A program made the position numbers and the translations under genes. Source: Tubulanus polymorphus (lineage: Eukaryota; Nemertea; Palaeonemertea; Tubulaniformes; Tubulanidae). Taken from it: a DNA stretch of 64,000 nt. Shown here piece after piece: positions 47,401 to 58,598 of this stretch (position 1 is the stretch's first letter; every line of letters begins with the position of its first letter). The notes under the pieces are model-generated. The model was not told the DNA's origin, ran no database searches, and worked only from the letters and a program-made list of their open reading frames with translations. The DNA is taken from the NCBI RefSeq assembly GCF_964204645.1, contig NC_134026.1:8133450-8197449 (forward strand). Reading direction: 5' to 3'.

Positions 47401-48686
47401 CACGTGTTTTTTTCCTTTTCTTTTTTTATTAGACATATTGTGATGCACTCGGATTTCAGAATTGATGAGAAACTAGAAATGAATTTCAAGTAGCTATAAA
47501 GCTGTTATAAAGATTGAACAGGTTAATTCTTTATAATCATTTGGTTTCAGGCGCGATAAAACGCTTGAAGCATACCAAGCTCAAGTTTCATGTATTACTC
47601 GATACAAAAATGAGATTCTTCATTTGAGGAAATTGGTGAGTTACATTCATTTAAAGACTTTATGCTGAGATAAACAAATTGCCTATGATAATAAGGTACT
47701 GGTTATTTGATTTTGATGATGTATTAAAAGTTGAAGATCCACCCACTTGAAGTCATTATTTTCACCATGTCACCAGTTAATCAGTTATCTCTCACCAATT
47801 TGTTGGCCTAAAATGGTTCTGGTTATGCCCGTCTTACTGTTAGTACCTAGAAATCTAGGGCTGGGCCAGTTTTATAGAACAGTTTTCGTCCAACATCCAT
47901 CCGTCTGCCTTTAGCCAAATCCAGTCTTTGTGGAAAGTTTTCATTATGATTTGATATATGATCTTGATTATGTATGTATCTACCGTACATTTCTGCATTC
48001 ACCAAGGGGCAATGGATAGTGAAATCATATTTCCATTATATTGATATTATATTATATTTGGGATCTCGGCATATTTAAATTTTTACCACATTCAATTGCG
48101 AAGTTGTAGCTCATGACATCTATGATTTTGGCGAGTTTCATTGGTGTCTCAAAGCCCATATTTATCAGGGGGCATTGAATTTTAGAATAGTCAGATTGTG
48201 GAACATTTCAGACACCACTTTCCAAGTAGGCATGGTGTCTCTGGGCCTCAAGTTTAAATAGGCGCAGAGTGGCCACTGACTTGAAAACTCATTGAAAACT
48301 CAGGGATTCAGAAAGATCTGAAAAACTCAGGAAATTGACGAATTTTACCAAAAACTTGGAAAAACTCAGGGAATTTGGATAATGCTATTGACCACGTGTT
48401 TCTTTATCAGTACATAATTCAATGAAAGATGAATGAATTGTAACATTTTAAACTTAGAAATTTCTCTGGTTAACTCAGGGAATTCTGTGTTTACAATCAC
48501 ATGGAAAAATCAGGGAAAACCCGGGAAATTTGTAAATTGGCGGAAAGTGGCCACCCTGTTACACTTACACCGGTATCACGCTGAATTTTCTTTAATATTT
48601 GGATGAAATACGAATCTTACACATTGATAACTCGCATAGTGAACACGCTTTGTGTGACTGTGATTTTGATATGGAAGTGTCTTAAC

Positions 48687-48722
<36 letters not shown>

Positions 48723-50066
48723 GCACGAACAGCCATGTAGACGATCATAAATATGGTATGGTTATAGATGTGCGTGTAATCTACTGTAAGCAGGCGTGAA
48801 GCTATATTTGACAGTCTGACCGCTATTACGAAGTAGGCCGGGAAAGAGTTAATACTGTAACTCGTGCATTAAATCCGTCAGTTCGTTCAAGATTGTTTTG
48901 ATAAATGCGTGTAGTGTAAAAACTTGCCTTTCAATCTATTTCGAAAACGTTTACTATGTCATCAGCGTCATAAAAATCGATTTCTATAGGGCCGACTGAA
49001 AGCTACCTGTTTATTTATTAGCCGGTTAATTTCAATGTATTTGTGTTCCACCTGACCTGTCGTTAATGAAACCAGATTTCACGATATTCAAAATTGTTTT
49101 AATCTCCTTATTATGTGGGTCATATAACACTGAATACGAGGAGTATGTTTGTGCGTTTTAAGTGCACAAGTCTCGTTTCTTAATGTGGTTACTGGATCTG
49201 TGAGGATCAGCTACATTTTGCTCTTGTAAGTATACGAAATGAAAATCACAAGCACGTTTGATACGTGTATCAAAGATCAAAGATCAAAGAAGTTTTTTAC
49301 CAGAGTTACCGGTATCATTGATTATTCTTTTCTTGATCGGTTCAGAAAAACGTTTTATGATATCTTTTAGCTTGTTGAATTAATTCAGAGGTCTGACAAG
49401 TACAAATTTTTTTGGTTATCTTTTAATTCGGGTATTTCAAAATAGCATGGGATATTTTTTCTGGTATAGGTGAAGATATGATTTAAACAATTAAAGATTG
49501 CAACTAGAAACAAGAAGAAACGTCAAGTGTTCTACGATATGCACTACTGCACTAAGAAACATTTCTTGGAATTTCGTTTCATGATGATTTATTGCATAGG
49601 CCCCATGTACTTTAAAAAAGTTGTGATCAAGAATTTAATTCCTTGAATTTCAAGAATTTTTTTGAAGTCTATTTTGACTTGGTTCTACGTTGATTTGCTT
49701 TATCCACGATATATATCTGATAGGTAAAGATCATTTTCGTTTCAAGGTTACGCAACAGGAAAAAGATATTCTGAAATTAAAAGCTGAAAAATTGAACGCT
49801 GAACAAGACAAATATGAACTAGGTAAATTTGTGTTTCTTATTTTAAGAATGGTGAGATTTATTTGATGATGATGTAAGTGGAATCTTACTTCAACTAGGC
49901 CTATAAGTTCAGGTGACCCCTGGATAGGTTTGATAGACCAGTGTTATTTTGGACCTTTGGTTTAACTCAATATACTTTCATCCAGGTAAGACCCCTGGTC
50001 TAATGAGCGGGAACCTGAATGTATGATTTTATCATATATAGGACGGTGTAACTATTAAGTTAAAAC

Positions 50067-50103
<37 letters not shown>

Positions 50104-53100
50104 TGTTGGTGGCTTGTTCTTTCAGAAAAAGATTTTCTAAAGTTTCGACTTTCCTTGACCAGGAATTCTCTTTCCGGTTCCAATGATTGCCGTAAGTTGA
50201 AAACGAAATATAGTTTTTGAAATCAAAAAAAGAAATCAATTAAGACGTAAATAATTGGACAAAAAATATTTCACAAATTTTGAATAATCTCGGAAAATGA
50301 AACCGCAGTGTGTTGATATAGGTGCTAGTAAGAACAAAATTATCCAGGGACCCAGTTCCACAGTTCTGAGTTAAGATTTGACTCAGAGTTAATTCATGGA
50401 AAATGAATTGATTTTAACTCACAGAGTTAACAATAACTCACGACTGTGAAACTGAGCCCTGTGAGATCATTGTCAATGCAATGTTTTATTTACGTTGATG
50501 ACAACAAATTGTGATTTCATTATTTATAAAGATGTTTCAAATATCTTGAGATTGGATTGATTTTTCTTGAACTGAAATTTTCCTTCGCATTTCTATATAG
50601 TAAACATAAAAAATCAGCGAAATTATTCTATTTTGTTCTTTGTGAATGTGCGCAGTCCATTTAACAGATACTAGCAATATTGATTGATGTTGCGTGTCAC
50701 TAATACACAACCTCGTACGCGGATATCCATTATCCGTCGCAAACAAAAGGACATTTCATCGTATATTGTCGTAGCGCCGTACGTCGGCGCTGATTAAATA
50801 TTTGCTACGTCCCCTCTGTGGTGTACGGTTATGACGGAGCCTTCGTTTTAATCCGGTTACAGCGCAGGCGATGAAGCTTTATTGCTGCTGTATCTATAAA
50901 TACGGACCGTTGAAATTAATAAGCGATCTAGCGTCAGTATGAAACTCGGGATCTCAATTGGAGCTTGGTCGGTGTAATTTGTTCGAATTAACTCCCACTG
51001 CATATGCATCTGATACCTTCTAGGGGCACTCGGCCTTATCAACGCGTCAAATGGGTGTATATTGAATGCGATTAGCGTCGTCGACGAAGACCACAAAGTT
51101 TATGGTCTCGCGAATGGTAATAAGTAATGATAATAGCAATAATAGCTTGCCTTCACTTCGATGTTGCAGTTTATAGCGTTGAGAAAGACGACAGCAGCCA
51201 AACTGAACAGTTAATCAGGGACTTAGAACGACAGTGCGGTATTAAACAGGACTGCGAACAAGAGAAAAAGATGGAGCACAAAGACAGTTTCTTCAGCGAA
51301 GCGGTGGATATCCCACCAGAACTTAGCGATTTGAACGTTATCGGTAGGTAAAAAAGTTCTTAACTTGATGGGGAATGTTATTGAATAGTGAAGCTAATGA
51401 ACTAATAATGCTGCTGAATTTGACTGAAAAGTTTAATCGGTGGCATCGATCATCTGATCAAATCGATCACTTTTATCTTTGAAAAAAATTGATATGATGT
51501 ACAGCTATTCAACTTGAAGTAGTTTTGACCATTAGAAGGATTTCTATTAAACAATGCATGAAAGACAAACAATGTTATGATACCTAACATTACAAGAATG
51601 ATATTGGACAAAATTTTTGTAATCGTATAGGGAAAATTAACATTATCAAAACACATTGCCCGCAACAGTGCCAGCATCCTTATTATAATTTTACATAGAT
51701 GTATTTCCATGAAAAATTCCCTTTTTGTTCAATTGCAAATAAAAATCTGGGTTGGGAAAAAAGATCTGCTGCAGTTGCAAGAAACCCACTGTATTAAAAC
51801 TGCAGTGGTTTTTTGCACAAAATTCACCAACAAGTGGCATTTTTAGAGGTTTTGCACAAATTACGATTAAAACCATACGCGTTGAAAATTAGAATCATCA
51901 TTGGGACGCATTTTTATACATTGATTAGTTGATCAATATCACTTTTATTCTGATCGTAAATCTACGGTACATACATATAACCAGTAATGGTATATAGACA
52001 TTTTCATCTCTCCATGTTTTGTGTGAAATCATTTCTCGTTTCATTTGCTGTCTAGAGAAGACAAGATATATGGTCTATCCGAAAGATAACCAAGAACCCT
52101 ATGACCATATGGTCGATGCGCAGGACTTTTTTCGCGTGACGGAAGACTTCAAAGCAAGCATGAAATCAGATAAATCAGTCACCCAAAGTTGTGAAGTAAA
52201 GTCGATCAACAAGGTAGAGATGTGGATTTGATACGATGCCAATTGTAGGGTAAACCTTGCAACTTATAATACCAGTAGCCATTTGGTAATAGGCAAATTG
52301 TAGTCAAGATATCTCAACCAATAACTTTTCTTCAACTATTTAGGCTACTTTAACCCCAGGAGTGGTTGAGAGGTACGAAACTAAAAAAAGATTACTGAAT
52401 CAGCCGTCAATGCTAGCACGACTCTATTACTGTGGTTCTTTGGAAAACCCAAAGAGATTATCCGAAATTCTCAAGTATGGATTTACCGAAAGAGGTAATT
52501 ATTCAGAGCACTGGATTAATCCTCAGGGGCCAGTTCCATAGTCATATGGCTTACGTTTTTAAGACCAGTCTTTAGTTTGTAAGACCAATTTAGTTCTACA
52601 GCCAATCTAACAACTTAAGACCAGTCTTAAGATTTCAGACCACTTTTAGACTTAGGTTATGGCTAAGCAATTCGGCCCTGGTTTCAACTTCCAATTATCC
52701 TACACTTTCCATCATAGTCTTAACAGTTCAGGGGGCCAGTTGCACAGTGGTGACTTAAGTCAAAAAGTGGTCTTAAATCTTAAGACTGGTCTTAAGTTGT
52801 TAGATTAGCTATAGAACTAAGTTGGTCTTAGAATGGTCTTAAGTCTAAGACATGACTATGCAACTGGCCCCTGATTTGGATTATGCCCTATGCGATGTAT
52901 AGCAATATCATGCTTAAACATTTCGTTACAAATGTACTTACATTTCAGATTTTACTCATGGCGAGTACGGAAGAGGTTTACATTTCTCATTGTTCCCATC
53001 AAAAGCAGCTAATTTTTCAGCAGTAAGTGTACTAGCGTAAAAAGGTTTTTACATTTCGTTGATTGTTCAAAGCCCCAACAATGCAACTTTTGATTATGGT

Positions 53101-53851
53101 GACTTTGTATCGTAATTTCAGCTCGGTAAGCTTTTACTCGCCGAAGTATCTATCGGTAAAGTAGAGGTTATCAAGAAGAAAGACCACACGCGTTCGTCGG
53201 CCAGTTCCGGATACGATTCTGTAGTGGTAAGCAATTAAGTAAACAACTGACAATTGCAGTAGGCCTAGAACCCGCTTAATCGGGATCATCTGATTATATG
53301 AAATTTATTTGGATTCGCATTATACAGATTATGAGAAATCATATGTTTTTAGAATTTACATGATATACTTCTAGCGAGGACTGCGGATAATATCCAGAGG
53401 TCAAAATTAAAAATAAACTGGGTTGGACTCCTGGTTACTTTGATCAACAATTAGTTCTTGTGTAGCTACAGTCGACTCCGCCTATGGTGGCAATGCCGGG
53501 ACTGGCAAAATGTTACCGATATAGACAAATACCTGTAAAGATTTAGATTTTTTACATTAACAAACAGTAGGGACAGAAAAATGTTTTATCATTCCACTGG
53601 TTTGAATGGATTACTGAAAAGACCAGTACCACTATAGGTGGAGTCTACTGTATTGATCTAAGTATGAAGCATGTTCTACAAGACCGATGAGTTACTCTTT
53701 TCATTTTCTATTGGTACGACATAACTCTTCATTGCAGACTCCTGGTAGGCTGTTGAAAGATTCCCACGATGCGGACATGTGCCAGGAATACATCATATTT
53801 GACATAAACCAAGTTCTACCATTGCATGTTCTGTCGTACGCAATTCACTAA
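41440..53851 (+). CDS. GNAT acetyltransferase - coiled coil - PARP (ADP-ribosyltransferase) fusion protein
   Basis: Eighteen exons: 41440-41808, 42474-42609, 43330-43506, 43586-43733, 45382-45564, 45910-45997, 46362-46486, 46908-46966, 47088-47157, 47551-47635, 49747-49822, 50126-50191, 51170-51343, 52056-52213, 52344-52494, 52949-53022, 53122-53226, 53738-53851. Every junction has GT-AG sites and all phases agree, giving 785 aa. Order: Ser/Thr-rich N-terminus; small helical segment (124-168); acidic linker; GNAT domain about 310-430 with the acetyl-CoA loop Q-G-W-G-I-G (357-362) and ADNSAIEFFQKYGF (385-398), GCN5-like; coiled coil about 450-515; PARP domain about 640-785 with LYYCGS (C668), YGRGLHF (H700) and QEYIIFDINQVLPLHVLSY (E765). 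The usual ART triad is His-Tyr-Glu; here it reads Cys-His-Glu. Substrates unknown. I recall no named protein with this architecture. Confidence 0.85.
43285..43309. repeat. (ATT)n run beside exon 3 acceptor
   Basis: About eight ATT units end 20 bases before the exon 3 acceptor of the GNAT-PARP gene and form part of its polypyrimidine tract. Confidence 0.9.
44245..44905 (-). mobile_element. 3' end of a LINE (non-LTR retrotransposon), 5'-truncated
   Basis: The minus-strand frame 44899-44540 contains HPNCPNCNNKRLDTVHLILKC...HRNKIHSLL, the Cys-rich block typical of the C-terminus after the RT domain of jockey/CR1-type LINE ORF2. Downstream on the same strand, after about 200 bases of 3' UTR-like text, lies an (ATT)n tract (plus-strand AAT at 44245-44300), a usual LINE tail. 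It sits antisense in intron 4 of the GNAT-PARP gene. Confidence 0.65.
44949..45236. mobile_element. TTAA-flanked MITE (piggyBac/Kolobok-type), copy A
   Basis: Flanked by TTAA on both sides (44945-44948 and 45237-45240). Ends ACCTTTCAGTGCTGAC and the reverse complement CCTGTCAGTG. It contains three palindromes of the form TACACCGC..GCGGTGTA (about 45058, 45161 and 45203). Homologous, in inverted orientation, to the copy at 58.1-58.4 kb. No coding frame. Confidence 0.75.
48265..48558. mobile_element. hAT-like MITE in GNAT-PARP intron
   Basis: Ends CAGAGTGGCCACT / AGTGGCCACCCTG, the CAGGGTGGCCA type of inverted terminus common in hAT-derived MITEs. The interior has repeated AAACTCAGGGAATT modules. 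No clear 8-bp target duplication, so probably old. Confidence 0.55.
48686..48722. repeat. (AAT)n microsatellite
   Basis: About twelve AAT units in the intron between exons 10 and 11 of the GNAT-PARP gene. Confidence 0.95.
50068..50102. repeat. (TGAT)n microsatellite before exon 12
   Basis: About eight to nine TGAT units end 24 bases before the exon 12 start of the GNAT-PARP gene, close enough to include the branch-point region. Confidence 0.95.
50345..50461. mobile_element. CAGTTCCACAGT MITE family, copy 1
   Basis: Begins CAGGGACCCAGTTCCACAGT and ends CTGTGAAACTGAGCCCTG (inverted). The interior is rich in GAGTTAA/TTAACTC palindromes. In a GNAT-PARP intron. Confidence 0.65.
52524..52680. mobile_element. 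CAGTTCCACAGT MITE family, copy 2
   Basis: Begins CAGGGGCCAGTTCCATAGTC and ends TAAGCAATTCGGCCCTG. The interior is built of AAGACCAGTCTTA palindromes. Forms an inverted pair with copy 3, 50 bases away, between exons 15 and 16. Confidence 0.7.
52729..52873. mobile_element. CAGTTCCACAGT MITE family, copy 3
   Basis: Begins CAGGGGGCCAGTTGCACAGT and ends CATGACTATGCAACTGGCCC CTG. Same interior AAGACTGGTCTTAAG palindromes as copy 2. The two copies can fold on each other in the transcript. Confidence 0.75.
53469..53650. mobile_element. Tc1/mariner-like MITE
   Basis: TA-flanked element of 182 bp with inverted ends CAGTCGACTCCGCCTATGG and CAGTAGACTCCACCTATAG. It lies in the last intron of the GNAT-PARP gene, 87 bases before the final exon. 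No coding capacity. Confidence 0.75.
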
Positions 53852-55743
53852 TTGCCCAGCCAACAAGAGTACGCCGGTCAACGCTGACGCTAAAGAATCG
53901 TGAGAGATTTTGTTCACTGACTGAAAAAGTTTCTTGTTGTGTGAAAAGATTTTGTGATAATTGTGGGAATGCCTGTACATAATGGCCTTGTATGGTCTAT
54001 AAAGTGAAACTGCATTGATATATGGAATGTCAATATATCAATACCATGGGCGTCCCCAGGATTTTTCAAGAGGGGGGGGGCAAATTTCTCTTTAAATGGG
54101 TCTAACCCAGATTTCAAATTTTATAACTTGACAACTATCATAGTCCCTGGTCCCATCATTATACTTACAGCAATTTTCGGACGTTAAAGTTGTAGTCCAG
54201 TCTATAGAATTAACTATTTTTGATCTCAATTGCAATCATAGCAGAAAAATTGTGTACTTTATGAAGTATGTAAAAAGGTATTTTCCATCATTCTAAAGGG
54301 CACTATCGCCCAATTAGGGGGTCATTCTGTCCCCCAACCCTCTCTCGGGACGCCCATGAATACATGCAGTAGACTCCTCCCATCTCATATTCCTATTTAT
54401 TTGGTATATGGTTTAACTTATAACTTGGCAATATTTTGCCCGTTTCTACTAAATAGAGTAAGGAGGGCTCTATGTTCTTTTCAGATTTGAAACAAATTCC
54501 GCATTTTTATTTTAAGATTATTCATTATTAATCAGATTTAAAGAATGAACAAATACTACGAGTTACTAGGAAAATACGATGGTGCTGTAGATATACATAC
54601 ATACTCAAAAGTAAACCTGTCCCCTTGGAATCAAACATACATTAGGAGTTAAATATTCAATTCCGATGTTACTAAAATCTAAAAAATCTATCTCATCAGC
54701 TTTGTGAATCTCAATACATATACATGAAGAATCTTGAACTTTTTGCAAGGTTTCCTTTTGAGATATTTTGAATATGACCATCAATGAACATTGCATCTTT
54801 TCGAAAAGTATTAAGTTACTATTCCATCCAACCAACTATGCCATCCCTCCGACTCATGATCCTATAACAAGACCATGAGTAGTGTATTTTTTCAATATCA
54901 AAGTTTATTTAGTTTCTTATGAGCAAAACTTTATGTCGCCATATTTGTACTATATAAATGACCTTGTATTTATGTTTTTAAAGAAATATATATTTTATTG
55001 AAGTTTCGTCTAAATACCTACATGTTGATTCAATCTTTGAGGAAAAGTAAAGAATATATGACGAAAATGTCTCCGAGGCCATTCATTGATGAGCTTCCCC
55101 TCCATGTGATGTGTAGGGGCTCGTCTGGCAATGAAAGCATCAATAAAAATTCCTGAATTTTCATGTTGGTACATGTAACACATCGATGAATCGTCCAAAT
55201 AAGTACTTATTCAACACAATGATTGGTTATGTCGAAGAAAACACGTGTACATGTAGTATTTGGCAATGCAGTGCTCTTGGATTTATGTACTGTATTAAAT
55301 TTCGCCTCACTCCGACATGGCTAACTTGGACAAAAACGAAATCATTCGTCAGACTGCCTAATGTTTTTTCCTATCCATAACTGGGACTTTGCCAGTCAGT
55401 TTGTCCGAGTTAGGCGAGGTCTTATTCATGTGTATGAACTGAATATTTGGATGGAAATTCAATTTCATACCAGACTTCCTACTAATAACTGTCGATGCAA
55501 TGATTTGCTTGTCAACAGCAGTTTGATGTAATGATGATATTCCACTGTATTTGAAGTCCTCGGAATAGACGTAAAATCTCCACGGATCAAAGAGTTAACA
55601 CTAAGCTATTTTTGAAGTACGTAAACACATCTTTAATTAAGTTGTATTCATATAAACTAACTAAGATAGAACAGATTTTCCAACATTATAATAGATGTAT
55701 TATACACTGTACTTGCAGATAGGTACATAAGTAATAGAAAAGG
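53852..55743. other. 3' flank of GNAT-PARP and spacer to LRRC42
   Basis: Holds the GNAT-PARP 3' UTR (end not certain; AT-rich with several AATAAA-like sites), a MITE at 54045-54358, and another TGTCCGAGTTAG/GGCTAACTTGGACA inverted pair near 55316-55420. Minus-strand frames at 54605-54835 and 55010-55198 have no features. Confidence 0.4.
54045..54358. mobile_element. MITE with CATGGGCGTCCC ends and 5-bp target duplication
   Basis: Inverted ends CATGGGCGTCCCCAGG and CATGGGCGTCCCGAGA are flanked by AATAC on both sides (54040-54044 and 54359-54363). The left subterminal part has a G-run (GAGGGGGGGG). It lies in the probable 3' UTR of the GNAT-PARP gene. Confidence 0.75.
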
Positions 55744-57529
55744 CTACATATATAGTTTTAACAAATCTGAATCATCCTCACTATCGCCAGTATTCTCATT
55801 GTATGATTGTAATACCGATGCAGAAGTACTATCGAATGTAGTCTTTTTGTTCTTATTGAAACGACAAAAATTCAACTCGCGTATTGGAATATAGCAATTC
55901 ACATCTTCATCCTCAGCCTGATGCAACTTCTTAGTTTTATCTAAAATTTCAACACAGTAATCATTAATTACTTAAATTGAATGCAAGCTAATTGATACAT
56001 TGTATATTTAACTAGGGTGAATCGCGAAAGTATTTCTATCAAAACCTGCTTCATGTGGATCATTTGGGACTGATCAAATTATTCAAGCAAATTCATATTA
56101 TACATAACCAGAACAATAAAGGTCGAGTGGCCAGTAACGTAAAAATAAAATAAAATCTTGGTAATACTGATCAAGATTAAGTTGGTTTACATATATATTT
56201 ACAGAAATTAATTCCTTGTTGAGTGGGTCTTGGTTGACACCAGCTTTTAGGTTCAACAGTACTCCAGTCTTTCAATATATCTGCTGCCCAGCCTTCATTT
56301 TCAATAGTTTCGCAAACAGCAGTTGCCTGGGACCTGGGTATAACATCGAAGCCTGCTTTTTTCAGACCTTGAACGCCAGTTTTCTGGACAGCAGTGTCAC
56401 TTAAGTCGATACATTTCAAGTTCGGAAATCGTTTAATGAAACGGATTCCTGCATCGGTCACCAGCTTGTTTCCTGAAATCAGCGTTCAACATACACAGTA
56501 AGACAAGTTTCTAAACAAGTCAAAAACTAAATATAGTTTTACGGATACGACCTGCCAGATGAAGAATCTCCAGTTTCTTAAGGCCACCTTTCTTTGCACC
56601 TACTGGAATCGTCAATAGACGTAGAGATTTGTCTGTTGTTCCCGATTTGACTAGTGACAAATACTCCAAACTGAAAAATTCAACGTGCCAAATGAAGGAA
56701 ACATTTTTGATTACCGGTACATTTAAAGTAGGGTCCTTATCTGAAACTTCCCTCAGAGACTCATGTACAGCTAAAGTCCTTTAAAACGCTATTGTTGGAA
56801 CCAATGAAAAATATGGCGATATAAAGAATGGCATTTCCATTGAAATTGAGCCATTTGTTCTGCGAAAAATGTTGATGTTAGGTGAGCAGTGGCATTAAAA
56901 AAGATGGCATTTTATAATGGACTTAGACTGTAATTCTTTTTAAATGTTCCAACATCTGGATTCAGATAGTTATCAATTCCAATGCTACCAAGTAAAGCAG
57001 AGTTTACTGGAACATATGTTACTCAATGCACATTAACTGCTCTTGCCTATACGTACTAAAGGGATGAATCGTAAAGGAAAGATTACAAATAACTTTCTCA
57101 CTTTGGCAATGATTGCGAAATATGCAGGAGAAAATCGTGATCATCCCCGAGCGTACAATAAGAAATGTCCAATTTGCGTAAATGCAGAAATACTGAAAAG
57201 TGTTCCTCATACAAGCACAGCGAAACGTTAGATCTGCTGAGATTCATACTGGATAGTACGAGTTCTTGATATGTGTCCGTAAATTTAGACATAGCCAGCT
57301 TCGAACGTGCATCAATCGATAAGAATACGTGCTTCACTTCGGCCATTCGAAAAATCTGGCGACCAACTTCAACCGGAAAACCTTCGAACGATTCTACATT
57401 GTGTACATTGATGGCGACATATTCCATAGCAATTTGAAATAATTTCCTCGGCGAGCGCACGACATTGTTAAGGTCATTTTCACAACTGATCGCGCAATTA
57501 TCACCTCTTCTCTTCTTCACACCAGACAT
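55744..57529 (-). CDS. LRRC42: Leucine-rich repeat-containing protein 42 (LRRC42)
   Basis: Four minus-strand exons: 57529-57102, 56670-56552, 56472-56203 and 55940-55744; phases agree; 337 aa (human 428). Diagnostic blocks in family order: GFPVEVGRQIFRMAE, the first LRR LRKLDISYCTLGDDHDFLLHI, PNLEYLSLVKSG, KKLEILHLAGNKLVTDAGIRFI, LKCIDLSDTAV, and ENEGWAADIL (human EGWADQIVLQW). The C-terminus is Lys/Asp-rich and short, ending SDLLKLYM. The function of the family is not established; LRRs suggest protein binding. A TTGCAG acceptor about 30 bases before the ATG implies a 5' UTR exon upstream. The shorter length comes from a reduced N-terminus and tail. A missed exon is possible but no phase gap demands one. 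Confidence 0.9.
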
Positions 57530-58598
57530 GATCTTAACATCACGCTGTCAAGAACCTGCAATGAAATAAATCATGTTGTCTGCGGCCATGGCTAGCTGCC
57601 ATAATGGCACACACAACCCATGGTCATCACCTGAATGCTTTAAAGTTTCAATATACCTAAGACTTTCTTTAAATCGAAAAAGATGCCACAAAATGGCAGA
57701 GCTGGTAGACTCTGTCACAGTAGAGTAAAAATAGTAGACTCCCTCTACACATTGCAAGAGAAACATATGCACTATTGCAAAAATGCTTGTGGGTCTCCCC
57801 GGCCCCCAATGAAATTAAAAGACTAGGACCAATTGTCTAACAAGTGTTCCCCGTAGGCTGCAATTTGCATTGTTAAGTGTAAGACATATGAAATGGGGGC
57901 TGCTCAAGTAGAAGGCTTTCAAACCCCTTAAAAATACAGAAACTTTAGCTTAACTTTGGTCTAATCTTCTATTTCTGGTACAGGCAGCAGATATTTTTGT
58001 TTATATGCATAAATATTCAATTGCCCAGATAAAGGTAACAAACAAAATAAGGATTTTTCCACTCTAATTTAGAGCATATCTTCATTTGTAAGTAACCCTT
58101 TCAGTGCACCTACACCTTGGTGCATTGTAAAAATCAGTGATGGACTTTGCTAGTACACTGCACCGCATATTGATGTTATTGGTAATTAATCTTCATCTCT
58201 AATGAAAAATGACAGCACCCATTAAACACAGTTAGCCATAACTAAGGATACACCCTTGTTGCACAACACTACAAGCAATATGCCTGTTAAATGATGCACT
58301 TTCAAACTTTCAAATTTTATCTCCAGCACTTTAGGGCATTAATCAGTCAGTCCTGAAAGGGTTAAAACTTTATCACATTTCCATGGCAGAACGAGTACAA
58401 TATTTCAGACAAATCATACGCTCAAATCAGTTCTTTAATCCACATAATATACACGTAATACTATATTCATTCAACTCTAATAACAAATTTCTCTAAAACA
58501 ATAATTTAGTCCATCTATCATAGGTTGGCAGTATTAAAAATCTACTTTACAATCCAAATTCGCTAAATCTTTTCTTCTAAATGATTGATATATAGTTT
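57530..58598. other. LRRC42 upstream / FAM136A downstream spacer
   Basis: Contains the likely LRRC42 5' UTR intron, the TTAA-type MITE copy B, and the 3' end of FAM136A. The minus-strand frame at 57548-57772 (74 codons) has no recognised features. Confidence 0.4.
58096..58361. mobile_element. TTAA-flanked MITE, copy B
   Basis: Ends CCCTTTCAGTGCAC and CCCTTTCAGGACTG (inverted), TTAA at 58362-58365, and a decayed GTAA at 58092-58095. Its reverse complement follows copy A at 44.9-45.2 kb along most of its length. Confidence 0.75.

Noticed and set aside
43285-48722. CRISPR-like regular spacing of short repeats
   Set aside because: Simple AAT/ATT microsatellites and MITEs in introns of an animal gene; no repeat-spacer structure.
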